Below are positions 36,188 to 44,255 of a stretch of DNA of 64,000 nt, piece by piece. Source of the stretch: UBA9160 sp035489755 (GTDB lineage: Bacteria > Myxococcota_A > UBA9160); contig DATGZK010000016.1 of assembly GCA_035489755.1 (NCBI GenBank), forward strand, positions 40,081-104,080. The letters run 5' to 3'. Within the stretch, counting starts at the first letter, position 1. Each line of letters opens with the position of its first letter. The notes under the pieces are model-generated. The model did not search any database. It saw only the letters and a list, made by a program, of their open reading frames with translations, and had not been told where the DNA came from. A program made the translations under genes and the position numbers.

Positions 36188-37065
36188 GTGCCGGGGAGAT
36201 CCGGGCCTTCCTGTCGCGGCATGGCCTGCTCGCCCGCCGCGACCTTGGGCAGAGCTTCCTCGTCGACGAAGGCGTCGCCGCTCGCCTCGTCGCGTTTGCC
36301 GGCGTGGAAGCCCAGGATCTGGTCATCGAAATCGGAACGGGGCTTGGCATCCTGACGCGCGCGCTTGCCACGCGCGCAAAGCGCGTGCTCACGATCGAGG
36401 TGGATGCGGGCCTTGTGCGGGCGCTCCGGAGCGAGCAGCTCCTTCCGCAAAATGTGGAGCTCGTCCACGCCGATGCCCTCGAGATCGACCTCGCAGGGCT
36501 CGCCCGGGGCGCCAGCGACCCCACGCGGGTCGTGGCAAACCTGCCGTATGCCGTGGCCTCCCCTCTGCTGCGCCGCCTCCTCGACCTGCGGGGTGAGCTT
36601 GTCGACTGGTCTGTGCTGCTCCAGCGGGAGGTGGCCGAGCGACTCCTAGCAAGGCCCGCGACACGCGAATACGGGTCTCTTTCCGTGCTGCACCAGCTTT
36701 GCGTGACCGCGACCCGCGGGCCGGATCTGCCTCCTCGCTGCTTTTTCCCGGCTCCCCGGGTGATCTCACGCTTCGTGAGGCTCGTCCCGCTCAAGGAGCC
36801 GATCCTCGCCCCCGCAGAGCTCTGCCAAGTGGAGCGGCTCACGCGCGCCGCCTTCGGCCAGCGCCGCAAGACGCTCGTGAATGCGCTCCGGGGTGGACTT
36901 GTGCCGCCGCCTTCGACGAAGACGCTGCTCGGTGTCTTGGCTGGCCTCGGGATCGACGCGCAGACGCGGGCGGAAAGGCTCGCACCGGAGTGTTTCGTGG
37001 CCCTGGCCCGTACGCTGCGCAAAAGACCCGCAGCCGCTGCGACCGCTGGACCTGCCTCAGCGTGA
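36184..37065 (+). CDS. rsmA: 16S rRNA dimethyladenosine transferase
   Basis: 293 residues; dimethylates A1518 and A1519 in helix 45 of 16S rRNA with SAM. SAM-binding motifs: QSFLVDEGVAARLV, EIGTGLGILTRALA, VEVDAGL-like acidic position (TIEVDAGLVRAL), and catalytic NLPYAVASPLL. GTG start with GTGA overlap of tsaD. The tsaD-rsmA pair is consistent with an RNA-modification operon. Confidence 0.93.
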   Translation: MSAGEIRAFLSRHGLLARRDLGQSFLVDEGVAARLVAFAGVEAQDLVIEIGTGLGILTRALATRAKRVLTIEVDAGLVRALRSEQLLPQNVELVHADALEIDLAGLARGASDPTRVVANLPYAVASPLLRRLLDLRGELVDWSVLLQREVAERLLARPATREYGSLSVLHQLCVTATRGPDLPPRCFFPAPRVISRFVRLVPLKEPILAPAELCQVERLTRAAFGQRRKTLVNALRGGLVPPPSTKTLLGVLAGLGIDAQTRAERLAPECFVALARTLRKRPAAAATAGPASA

Positions 37066-37355
37066 AGGAGCCGGACGATCTTCTTGGCCGCCTGCTTGCG
37101 CTTGCTCGTTTGGCAGGGATCGAAGTGCGCGAGACAAAGGGCGCAGGCGAAGGGGAGTCGGGACCCCACAGCGCAAGTTGCCGCCTGCGCGGGCGGCTTT
37201 GGGTGGTCCTCGTTGCGAGCGATCCACTCGAGGAGCGGATTCGCGCGGTGGCCGACGCGCTGGATCAGGCGGACCCTGGTTGGCTCGAGACGCATTACTT
37301 GCCGCCTGCTTTGCGCACCCGCCTCGAGGCTCGCCCGGGGCGGCCGCGGGGCTAG
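37062..37355 (+). CDS. Conserved small protein of unknown function
   Basis: 97 residues from GTG 37062, overlapping the rsmA stop. Alternating hydrophobic beta strands (GRLWVVLVASDPLEERIRAV) suggest a small folded domain. I do not recognise the family. It closes the tsaD-rsmA operon just before the pan leader region. Confidence 0.5.
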   Translation: MKEPDDLLGRLLALARLAGIEVRETKGAGEGESGPHSASCRLRGRLWVVLVASDPLEERIRAVADALDQADPGWLETHYLPPALRTRLEARPGRPRG

Positions 37356-37368
37356 CGCGGCGCGCGCC

Positions 37369-37398
37369 TTGACACCCGCTTGGGCTCGGCCGTATCGT
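37369..37398 (+). promoter_or_regulatory. sigma-70 promoter of the panBCD leader
   Basis: TTGACA (37369-37374), 18 bases, TATCGT (37393-37398). The predicted RNA starts around 37405, just before the first pan-like hairpin, and runs about 250 bases to panB. Confidence 0.5.
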
Positions 37399-37410
37399 TT
37401 TGGAAGCGAG

Positions 37411-37441
37411 CGAGGGGAATCGCAAGGTGCGATCCCTATCG
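37411..37441 (+). promoter_or_regulatory. pan-motif-like RNA hairpin, copy 1
   Basis: Hairpin with two single-nucleotide A bulges. Lower stem 37411-37413/37439-37441, bulged A37438 on the 3' side, five pairs 37414-37418/37433-37437 (one G-U), bulged A37419 on the 5' side, upper stem of five pairs 37420-37424/37428-37432, loop 37425-37427. The pan RNA motif, found upstream of pantothenate synthesis genes and reported in deltaproteobacteria, is remembered as a hairpin with two conserved bulged A residues, often in tandem. Confidence 0.7.
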
Positions 37442-37508
37442 AAAGTCAGTCCATCCCCGGGCCCGAGCGCCCGGCAGGCAAAGACGTCGCCTGACATCGC
37501 CCGAAACA

Positions 37509-37537
37509 CGCTCGGATCCGCAGCGCGGACCGAGACG
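37509..37537 (+). promoter_or_regulatory. pan-motif-like RNA hairpin, copy 2
   Basis: The same geometry as copy 1. Lower stem 37509-37510/37536-37537, bulged A37535, five pairs 37511-37515/37530-37534, bulged A37516, five pairs 37517-37521/37525-37529, three-base loop 37522-37524. Primary sequence differs from copy 1 while the base-pairing pattern is kept, which argues for selection on structure. About 67 bases separate the two copies. Confidence 0.7.
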
Positions 37538-37588
37538 GGGGCGGATCAGTGCAGATCGCCGGCGTGTCCTGCGCCGCGGCGATCGGCT

Positions 37589-37626
37589 GCGCCTCCGGAG
37601 GTCTTCCGGTAGGCGCGTTTTTGTTT
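37589..37626 (+). terminator. Intrinsic terminator in the panBCD leader
   Basis: Stem of 11 pairs: 37589-37594/37611-37616 and 37595-37599/37605-37609 with one bulged T at 37610 and a 5-base loop, then GTTTTTGTTT. It lies 36 bases upstream of panB and would stop transcription unless it is prevented from forming. An 8-pair stem 37554-37561/37577-37584 sits between copy 2 and the terminator. Confidence 0.7.
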
Positions 37627-37661
37627 CCGGACATCGGACTTCGGGCGGTTGGAGGCGCCCC

Positions 37662-38522
37662 ATGTCCACCCCCCCGCGCAGCGAGACGCGAAAAAGCGCA
37701 ACCGCCGAATCGCTCCGGGAGCACCGCACGACGATTCGCTCCCTCGGCGCGCGCAAGCGTCGTGGTGAGCGCTTCACGATGCTCACCGCCTACGACTACC
37801 CGTTCGCCCGCATCTTCGACGAAGTGGGAATCGATGTCCTGCTCGTCGGAGACTCCCTCGGCAACGTGGTGCAGGGCCTCGACAACACGCTTCCCGTGAC
37901 GCTGGACGAGGTGGTCTATCACACGCGCATGGTCGCGCGTGCGGCGCGCTGCGCCCTTGTGGTGAGCGACATGCCTTTCGGCTCCTACCAGGTCTGCGCC
38001 GAAGACGCCGTGCGCAGTGCGTTGCGCCTTGTGAAAGAGGGCGGAGCGCACGCGGTAAAACTCGAGGGCGGCGTCAGCGTGGCGGGTTCGATTCGTCGCA
38101 TCGTGGGTGCCGAAATTCCGGTGATGGGCCATGTGGGGCTCACGCCGCAAGCCATTCACCGCATGGGCGGCTACCGGGTCCAGGGCCGTGGCGAGGCCGA
38201 GCGTTCGCGCGTCCTTGACGATGCAGACGCCGCCGAAGACGCGGGTGCCTTTGCGGTGGTGCTCGAGGGCATGCCGGCGGAGCTTGCCTGCGAAATCACG
38301 CAGCGCCTCGGGATTCCCACGATCGGCATCGGCGCCGGCGTGGGCTGCGATGGCCAAGTTCTCGTGATGCACGACCTGCTCGGACTCTCCGATGGCTTTG
38401 CGCCGAGCTTTGTCAAGCAGTACGCGAGCCTCGGACCCCTGGTCGCGCAAGCGGCGCGAAGCTTCGCGGACGATGTCGCCAACGCGAAGTTCCCGGGTCC
38501 CGAGCACAGCTACCGCTCATGA
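37662..38522 (+). CDS. panB: 3-methyl-2-oxobutanoate hydroxymethyltransferase
   Basis: 286 residues; first committed step of pantothenate synthesis, adding a hydroxymethyl group from methylenetetrahydrofolate to ketoisovalerate. Metal/substrate motifs: MLTAYDYPFARIFDEVG, LVGDSLGNVVQGLDNTLPVTLDE, VKLEGG, PVMGHVGLTPQ, and GIGAGVGCDGQVLVMHDLLG. ATG 37662 with GGAGG upstream. Preceded by a two-hairpin leader with a terminator, so expression is likely feedback controlled. Confidence 0.95.
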   Translation: MSTPPRSETRKSATAESLREHRTTIRSLGARKRRGERFTMLTAYDYPFARIFDEVGIDVLLVGDSLGNVVQGLDNTLPVTLDEVVYHTRMVARAARCALVVSDMPFGSYQVCAEDAVRSALRLVKEGGAHAVKLEGGVSVAGSIRRIVGAEIPVMGHVGLTPQAIHRMGGYRVQGRGEAERSRVLDDADAAEDAGAFAVVLEGMPAELACEITQRLGIPTIGIGAGVGCDGQVLVMHDLLGLSDGFAPSFVKQYASLGPLVAQAARSFADDVANAKFPGPEHSYRS

Positions 38523-39457
38523 CAGGGGAGAACGGAAAGGGCGCCGCGGCGACGAAGGCGCCGCGCATCGTGCGCACGGTGGCCGAGCTGCAACGTTTGG
38601 CGGACGCCGAACGCGCAGCGCGAAGGCGGATTGCGCTTGTCCCTACCATGGGGGCGCTTCACGCCGGGCACCTTGCCCTTGTCCGCGCGGCACGCGCGCG
38701 TGCAGATCGGGTGTGGGTCTCGATCTTCGTCAATCCCACACAGTTTGGTCCGCACGAGGACTTCTCGCGCTATCCGCGGCCCTTCGACCAAGACGTTGCC
38801 CTGTGTGGCGAGGCGGGGGTGGACGTCGTGTTCGCACCGAGCGCGGAAGAGATGTACCCGCCCGGCGCGCAGACGACGGTCGAGGTGAGCGAGCTTGCCA
38901 AGCCGCTCTGTGGCGCCTCGCGCCCCGGGCATTTCCGGGGTGTCGCGACGGTCGTGACCAAGCTGCTGGCCGCAGCGAAGCCGCATGTCGCGGTCTTCGG
39001 TGAGAAGGACTTCCAGCAGCTCGCGCTGGTTCGGCGGCTCGTGCGAGACCTCTTGCTCGACGTCGAGATCGTGGGCGTGGAGACAGCCCGCGCGCGCGAC
39101 GGCCTCGCGCTCTCGAGCCGAAACACACGGCTCGCGCCTGAAGTCCGACAGGATGCGCTTTCGCTCGTGCGCGCCCTCGAGGCTGCGGAACTCGCCGTGG
39201 CGGGGGGGGAGGATTCGGCCGATGAGCTGCTGCGCATCGTGCGCTGCGTATTCCTGCAAGCCAAGAGTGCCGAGCTCGACTACGCCGAACTGCGCGACCC
39301 AAGGACGCTCGAAGCGGCGCCGCCGCGCCTTTGCACGCCGACGCTGCTCGCCCTCGCCGCCCGCTTCCCCGCCGCGGGAGGCGAGCCAAACGCGAGGGTG
39401 CGTCTCATCGACAACCGTGTGCTTCATCCGAAGCCTGGACCGGAGGAACGGCCGTGA
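38519..39457 (+). CDS. panC: Pantothenate synthetase
   Basis: 312 residues; joins pantoate and beta-alanine with ATP. Motifs: LVPTMGALHAGHLALVR (nucleotide-binding HxGH), VSIFVNPTQFGPHEDFSRYPR, FGEKDFQQLALVRRLVRDL, and ALSSRNTRLAPE. ATG overlaps the panB stop; GTG of panD overlaps its stop. Confidence 0.95.
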   Translation: MTGENGKGAAATKAPRIVRTVAELQRLADAERAARRRIALVPTMGALHAGHLALVRAARARADRVWVSIFVNPTQFGPHEDFSRYPRPFDQDVALCGEAGVDVVFAPSAEEMYPPGAQTTVEVSELAKPLCGASRPGHFRGVATVVTKLLAAAKPHVAVFGEKDFQQLALVRRLVRDLLLDVEIVGVETARARDGLALSSRNTRLAPEVRQDALSLVRALEAAELAVAGGEDSADELLRIVRCVFLQAKSAELDYAELRDPRTLEAAPPRLCTPTLLALAARFPAAGGEPNARVRLIDNRVLHPKPGPEERP

Positions 39458-39804
39458 CCCGAACCATGCTCAAGTCGAAGATCCACCGCGCCACCGTGAC
39501 CGAGGCCAATCTCGAGTATGAAGGCAGTGTGACGGTGGACGAGGATCTACTGCGCGCGGCCGACATCCTGCCCTACGAGCAGGTCGACCTCTACGATTGC
39601 ACGAACGGAAACCGGCTCCACACCTACGCCATTCCCGGCGAGCCGGGGTCGGGTGAGATCTGCGTGAATGGTGCGGCCGCCCATCTCATTAAGCCGCACG
39701 ACGTCGTCATCATCGCCAGCTACGTCCAGGTGGGAGATCGCGAAGCCCACGGTTGGCAGGCGAAGCGGGTCTTTGTGGACGGGCACAATCGCATCCGGGA
39801 GTAG
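39454..39804 (+). CDS. panD: Aspartate 1-decarboxylase
   Basis: 116 residues; makes beta-alanine from aspartate with a self-generated pyruvoyl group. The processing site Gly-Ser is in EYEGSVTVDED (about residue 27-28); the conserved Tyr and Asn stretches YDCTNGNRLHTY and GEICVNGAAAHL follow. GTG 39454 gives the standard N-terminus TRTMLKSKIHRATVT; ATG 39466 is inside the family-conserved segment. Completes the panBCD operon. Confidence 0.92.
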   Translation: MTRTMLKSKIHRATVTEANLEYEGSVTVDEDLLRAADILPYEQVDLYDCTNGNRLHTYAIPGEPGSGEICVNGAAAHLIKPHDVVIIASYVQVGDREAHGWQAKRVFVDGHNRIRE

Positions 39805-39828
39805 GCGCGGGACGCTACGATCCCCGCC

Positions 39829-40314
39829 ATGGCCAAGGTGGCAGAGAAGGCGGGGCGCAAGCTCATTGCGAGCAACCGCAAAGCCAGATTTCTGTACGAG
39901 ATTCTCGACAGCTTTGAGGCCGGGATCGCGTTGCACGGTCCCGAGGTAAAGTCGTTGCGGGCCGGGCGCGCGAACCTCGCCGATTCCTACGCACACGTGC
40001 GGCGTGGCGAGATCTTCCTGGTAAACGCCCACATTAGCCCCTACGAAGAGGCGGGCCGGGAAAACAAGGATCCACGCCGCGAGCGCAAGCTCCTGCTCCA
40101 TCGCAGCGAGATCGGTCGCCTCTCCGGCGAGCTGGCCGAGCGGGGACTGACGCTCATTCCGCTCTCGCTCTACTTCAAGGACGGCCGCGCGAAAGTTGAG
40201 CTCGCCCTGGCGCGTGGCAAGAAACTCTACGACAAGCGTGACGCGATCAGGCGTCGGGAAGAAGACCGTGAGGTCCAGCGGGCGATCCGCAGCCGGGGGC
40301 GTGGGGGTACTTGA
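39829..40314 (+). CDS. smpB: SsrA-binding protein
   Basis: 161 residues; partner of tmRNA in rescue of stalled ribosomes. Core motifs: KLIASNRKARFLYEILDSFEAGI, LHGPEVKSLRAGRANLADSYA, INAHISPY-like VNAHISPYEEAG, and a basic tail (KRDAIRRREEDREVQ). The ssrA gene itself lies 3.6 kb downstream. Follows panD by 24 bases. Confidence 0.95.
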   Translation: MAKVAEKAGRKLIASNRKARFLYEILDSFEAGIALHGPEVKSLRAGRANLADSYAHVRRGEIFLVNAHISPYEEAGRENKDPRRERKLLLHRSEIGRLSGELAERGLTLIPLSLYFKDGRAKVELALARGKKLYDKRDAIRRREEDREVQRAIRSRGRGGT

Positions 40315-41651
40315 GGCAGGAAGGGGAGCGAGCCTGGCACCGGTACGCGAGCTTCAGCGCGCCGCTGCGGCTTACCCTTGCTGCCCTTGTCGCCACCGCG
40401 TGCGCCCCCGCGCAGCCTGGCTCTCCGTCTGCCCCCCTCGCCGCTTCGCCTGAGCGCGGCGCGTACGTTGCATTCCGCTCGGAGCATCCCGGGCTTCCCG
40501 AGCCGAACTACCTGCCGTTCATGCTCCACCGGTTTTCCGGCCTCGACGCGGGGGGCGATGTGCTCGCCTTCTGTCGCTGGTCGCAAGAACGGCTCCCCCT
40601 TGCGGTGTCGATCGAGGAGCCGAGGATCCCGAAGGCCCTCGAGGACGAGTTCGCTCCGAAACCCGCGGGGCTCTACGTGCACGCTGTCGAGCGCGCGCTC
40701 GCGGCGTGGGAGGCGGCCCTTGGCGGACTGGTGACGTTCCGGCGCACCGGACCGGGCGAGACCGCGACCCTGCGCATCCGGCTGCTTGGAGAGATGGCCC
40801 CGACACCGGAGCCGGATGTCGCCGTGCTCGGGACGACGCCCCTTGGTGGCGCCTGCCGGGCGCACGGCTTTGATCCCACGGGCAAGCGCCTGCTTGTCCA
40901 GTACAGCGTGCAGGAGGTGCGGCTTTACGTCGCGGACAGCTTCGGCCTCCTTACGGAGGACCAGGTCGAGCGCGTTGCGCTCCACGAACTCGGGCACGCG
41001 CTCGGGATGCGCGGCCACAGCCCGATTCCCGCCGACCTCATGTACGAGGTGGCGCGCGACGGAAGTCTCGCGGCGGCCCTGACTCCCGAGGACGTTCGCT
41101 CCTTCGTGGCGCTCTACCAGATTCCCAATGGGACGGTATTCGGACGTAGCCGTCCGGTGGAAGCCGCGGTGCCGGTACCCGCGGGCCCGCCCGCCGGTGC
41201 CCCGCGCCTGACTGCGGAGCCGAGGCAGGATCTGCGCCACGGGTTTGCGCTCCGCCTGCCTGAGGGCTGGATGCAGATGGAAACGCCGTACGGCGTCATC
41301 GCGATCGATGGTCTTACCTGGGACTACGACGCATCCCTCCAGGTGATCGCTCGCGGTTATCCCACCGCGGAGGCGTACCTCGCTCGCAACCAGGACGCCC
41401 ACGTGGGCCGGGGCGTCCTGCGCGCGAGACGCGAGCGCGCGTTCGGCCAAAGACGGGCGGTGCAGCTGATTGTCGAGGGCCGCATCGGGGAGACCGTAGA
41501 GGAGGTGACCGTCATCGAGGCTCCGGGAGGCCGCGTCCTTGTCGTGATCGCCGACTGCCCGGCAGACCTCTATCCGGCGTATGCCCCGTGGTTCGAAGCG
41601 GTCCTGCGGTCCATCGAGCTCCGCGCGCCGGCGGCACGGGAGGGCGCTTGA
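40311..41651 (+). CDS. Matrixin-like metalloprotease, secreted or lipidated
   Basis: 446 residues. N-terminal signal with lipobox-like TACAP (Cys about residue 31). The zinc site HELGHALGMRGH around residue 225 is the metzincin/matrixin HExxHxxGxxH signature, with a following SPIPADLMYE Met-turn-like segment. C-terminal 150 residues form a further beta-rich domain. TTG start overlaps the smpB stop (TTGA). No neighbouring substrate is evident. Confidence 0.72.
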   Translation: MRQEGERAWHRYASFSAPLRLTLAALVATACAPAQPGSPSAPLAASPERGAYVAFRSEHPGLPEPNYLPFMLHRFSGLDAGGDVLAFCRWSQERLPLAVSIEEPRIPKALEDEFAPKPAGLYVHAVERALAAWEAALGGLVTFRRTGPGETATLRIRLLGEMAPTPEPDVAVLGTTPLGGACRAHGFDPTGKRLLVQYSVQEVRLYVADSFGLLTEDQVERVALHELGHALGMRGHSPIPADLMYEVARDGSLAAALTPEDVRSFVALYQIPNGTVFGRSRPVEAAVPVPAGPPAGAPRLTAEPRQDLRHGFALRLPEGWMQMETPYGVIAIDGLTWDYDASLQVIARGYPTAEAYLARNQDAHVGRGVLRARRERAFGQRRAVQLIVEGRIGETVEEVTVIEAPGGRVLVVIADCPADLYPAYAPWFEAVLRSIELRAPAAREGA

Positions 41652-41708
41652 CGGACCGCGCGAGTTCAGCGAGAACACTGCGGAGACTTGCGTCTTTGGG
41701 GGGGGATC

Positions 41709-42107
41709 TTGTCGCGACTCTTCACCTACCTGATGCTGGCGGCTTTGGCCTTCGGAATCGCTCTCCTGCTCGCCGGCGACCTCGGCGGCGAGGTGGTCAA
41801 GCTCACAACGTTCGATGAAATCCGCACCCCCTTCACAACGAAGATTTGGATCGTGGATCAGGGGAACGCGCTTTGGATACGCGCCGGCTCTTCCAGAGCG
41901 GAGTGGTTCCAGCGCTTGTCTCAGCGGTCGGGGGTCGAGCTTGAGCGCAACGGGCGCGTGACGCGCTATCGAGCGGTACCGGTCAAGGAGGCGACCCCCG
42001 GCGTGAACACGCTCATGGCCGCCAAATACGGCTGGGCAGACTGGCTCATCGGCCTCGTTCGGAGCCGTGACAACGCCGTGGCCGTGCGACTCGACCCTGC
42101 GAGCTGA
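41709..42107 (+). CDS. Membrane-anchored protein, possibly deazaflavin/nitroreductase-like fold
   Basis: About 132 residues. N-terminal membrane helix LMLAALAFGIALLLAGDL, then a beta-rich domain (IWIVDQGNALWIRAGS, ELERNGRVTRYRAVPV, GWADWLIGL). The pattern recalls F420/deazaflavin-dependent nitroreductase-like proteins, but I could not confirm it. TTG 41709 follows a GGGGGGG purine run; TTG 41688 would add seven residues. Confidence 0.55.
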   Translation: MSRLFTYLMLAALAFGIALLLAGDLGGEVVKLTTFDEIRTPFTTKIWIVDQGNALWIRAGSSRAEWFQRLSQRSGVELERNGRVTRYRAVPVKEATPGVNTLMAAKYGWADWLIGLVRSRDNAVAVRLDPAS

Positions 42108-42156
42108 AGGCGCCGAGGTTCCCTGCGTCCGACACGAAGGGCGCCCCCGGGATCCG

Positions 42157-43839
42157 GTGCCTCGTATCGTCTTTTGGGCGATCGCGACCCTCGTTCTATT
42201 CCTGCAGCTCGGAGATCGTGCGCTCTGGGGCTCGGAGAGCCGCTGGGCGGAGATCTCGCGAAACATGCTGCTCACCCGGGATCTCTTCCATCCCATCATC
42301 AACGACGCCGTCTACTTCGATAAGCCCCTGCTTTCGTACTGGCTCGTCCTTCTCGCCTCCATCGCAACCGGGGGAGTGGGGGAGCTCGCGACCCGCGTTC
42401 CGAGCGCACTCGCGGGGCTCGTCGCACTGTGGGCGACGCGTTCCCTCGGGCGCAGACTGTGGACGGAGGGCGTTGCCCAGGGCGCGGGCTGGATCCTCCT
42501 GACCTCCTTCGGATTCGTCTCTTGGTCGAGGATCGCTGCTGCCGACATGCAAAATCTTGCCGCGGTGATCCTCGCGGTGGCGTGGTTCTTCGCCCACGAG
42601 CGTTCTCCGGGGCTCAGGGCCTATCTCGTCTTCTATCTGATCTGTGTCGTCGGAGCGCAAATGAAGGGGCTTGCGGCGGTCGTCGTGCCGCTTCTCGCAC
42701 TCCTGCCCTGGCTGCTCCGCGAACGCCGCTGGCGGGCTCACGTGCGAGTCTCGCACCTCGCCGCGGCTCTCTTTTGCGGCGTGCTCTACTACGCACCCTT
42801 TTACTGGGCGGGACACGAGGCGCTGCCCCAAGGCTACGTGCCCCAGGCGAGCGGCCTTGGCGGTCTTGACCTCGTATGGCGGGAGAACATCACTCGCTTC
42901 TTTCATCCCTTTGACCACGTCGAGCCCTTCTATCTCTATCTTTACGAACTGCCCCGGGTCCTCCTGCCCTGGTCTCCGCTCTTCATCGCCGCAGCGATCG
43001 TCGGGTTCGCGTCCTTGCACCGCCTCGACCCGCATACCCGCTGGCTTCTTGAGGCGATCGCGATCATCTTTTTGTTCTTCTCCGCTTCGGGTTCCCGGCG
43101 CTGGTACTACATCCTTCCCCTTGCACCGTTCTGTGCGCTTCATATGTCGGTGTTCCTGGCTTTGCCGGGTTGGGAGAAGACTAAGCGCGTCTGCCTTGGG
43201 CTCATCGGTGCTGCGCTCCTTACGGTCGGCCTGGTCTATCTCGCAAGCCCGCTGCTTTGGCCGCTTGCCCTGCGCTGGAGCTTTGTGCCGACCCAGGCAC
43301 TGCGCATCGCGACACCTTCCATTGGCGTGATTGTCCTTGCGATCTTTGCCGTCTCACAGGTCTGGCCTGAGTTTCTCGCACGATATACAGGGATGGATCG
43401 TCCGTTGGCGGGGCTTGCCGTTTGCGCGGCAGTTCTCCTCAGCGGGGCGTTTGGTGTTCAGCAGCCGAGCGTAGAGACTCTGCGCACGACGAAGCCGTTC
43501 GCCCTCCGTCTGCGGGAGCTGGTACGCAGTCCCGAGGAGATCGTCTTCTTCGAGGAGGCCCCGACCGACGTCATCTTCTATCTCAATCAGCCAAGACCTG
43601 TCTCCGTGGTGCGTGGCAAAGAGGCGCTCCAGAGAGTGCTCGAAGGTGACAGCGTGCCCCGTCTGATCGTCACCACCCAAAGCTCGCTTGCCGAACTCCG
43701 AGGGGTCTTACCGGATGACGCACTCCAGGCACCCGTCGCCGCAGAGGAGGTCACCCCCTGGGAGGAGGCTCTGCCTTGGCAGAAAGGACGACGGACGAAA
43801 AAGCTCGTCGCGCTGCGCTGCGCGTCGCTGGAGCAGTAG
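42157..43839 (+). CDS. GT39/ArnT-like membrane glycosyltransferase
   Basis: 560 residues, about twelve membrane segments. N-terminal loop holds the PMT/ArnT acidic motif pattern GSESRWAEISRNMLLTRD followed by YFDKPLLSYW. The enzyme should transfer a lipid-linked sugar on the periplasmic side of the membrane, as ArnT does to lipid A; donor and acceptor unknown. GTG 42157 starts at the first helix. Confidence 0.78.
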   Translation: MPRIVFWAIATLVLFLQLGDRALWGSESRWAEISRNMLLTRDLFHPIINDAVYFDKPLLSYWLVLLASIATGGVGELATRVPSALAGLVALWATRSLGRRLWTEGVAQGAGWILLTSFGFVSWSRIAAADMQNLAAVILAVAWFFAHERSPGLRAYLVFYLICVVGAQMKGLAAVVVPLLALLPWLLRERRWRAHVRVSHLAAALFCGVLYYAPFYWAGHEALPQGYVPQASGLGGLDLVWRENITRFFHPFDHVEPFYLYLYELPRVLLPWSPLFIAAAIVGFASLHRLDPHTRWLLEAIAIIFLFFSASGSRRWYYILPLAPFCALHMSVFLALPGWEKTKRVCLGLIGAALLTVGLVYLASPLLWPLALRWSFVPTQALRIATPSIGVIVLAIFAVSQVWPEFLARYTGMDRPLAGLAVCAAVLLSGAFGVQQPSVETLRTTKPFALRLRELVRSPEEIVFFEEAPTDVIFYLNQPRPVSVVRGKEALQRVLEGDSVPRLIVTTQSSLAELRGVLPDDALQAPVAAEEVTPWEEALPWQKGRRTKKLVALRCASLEQ

Positions 43840-43850
43840 CGGTCCGCGGC

Positions 43851-43879
43851 TTGCCAGCCGTGCCTCCGGGCCATACCTT
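43851..43879 (+). promoter_or_regulatory. Putative ssrA promoter
   Basis: TTGCCA (43851-43856), 17 bases, TACCTT (43874-43879), ending 11 bases upstream of the mature tmRNA 5' end; RNase P processing would make the mature end. Confidence 0.45.
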
Positions 43880-43890
43880 AAGACTCGTTT

Positions 43891-44255
43891 GGGGGCGATC
43901 GGTTTCGACGGGTGGTCGAAGACGAGCGCTGCGTGCCGACGTTGTCACATTCGTCGTTAAACAGGTGGCGCTGTTGGTAGCCAATAACTGCCGACGCTAA
44001 CTACGCTCTCGCTGCCTAGCTGAAACTAGAGTAGCGACGCCCGTCCGTGACGCCTTCTAGCGGGTCGCGGGTGTCATCAGAAGGCTGGTCCTCGGAACGC
44101 CGCACCGTCGTCATCGAGGACGAGAACCATACGGGGCTGGGCCTGGTGACTCCTGATCTCGAGACAAATCAGGTCGACTACGATCGAGAACTACGCACGT
44201 AGACGCGCTAGTTGGAAGCCATTCGGACGCGGGTTCGATTCCCGCCGCCTCCACC
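43891..44255 (+). ncRNA. ssrA: Transfer-messenger RNA
   Basis: 365 bases. The 5' end GGGGGCGATCGGTTTCGACG pairs with the 3' acceptor strand 44246-44252 in seven pairs (one G-U), and the T arm GCGGG-TTCGATT-CCCGC is intact. The resume codon GCC is at 43990; the encoded tag is ADANYALAA with stop TAG at 44017-44019, giving AADANYALAA with the charged alanine. The 3' end reads ACC then C at 44256, not CCA; the right-hand repeat copy keeps CCA. The insertion of the element at 44222-44255 therefore recreates ssrA. Confidence 0.95.

Noticed and set aside
37399..37626. 6S, RNase P or SRP RNA gene in the panB leader
   Set aside because: Conserved cores of these RNAs were not seen; paired A-bulged hairpins fit better with the pan motif.
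40227..42302. 691-codon open frame on the minus strand
   Set aside because: Antisense to smpB end, matrixin and the 41709-42107 gene; composition is that of a GC-rich shadow frame.
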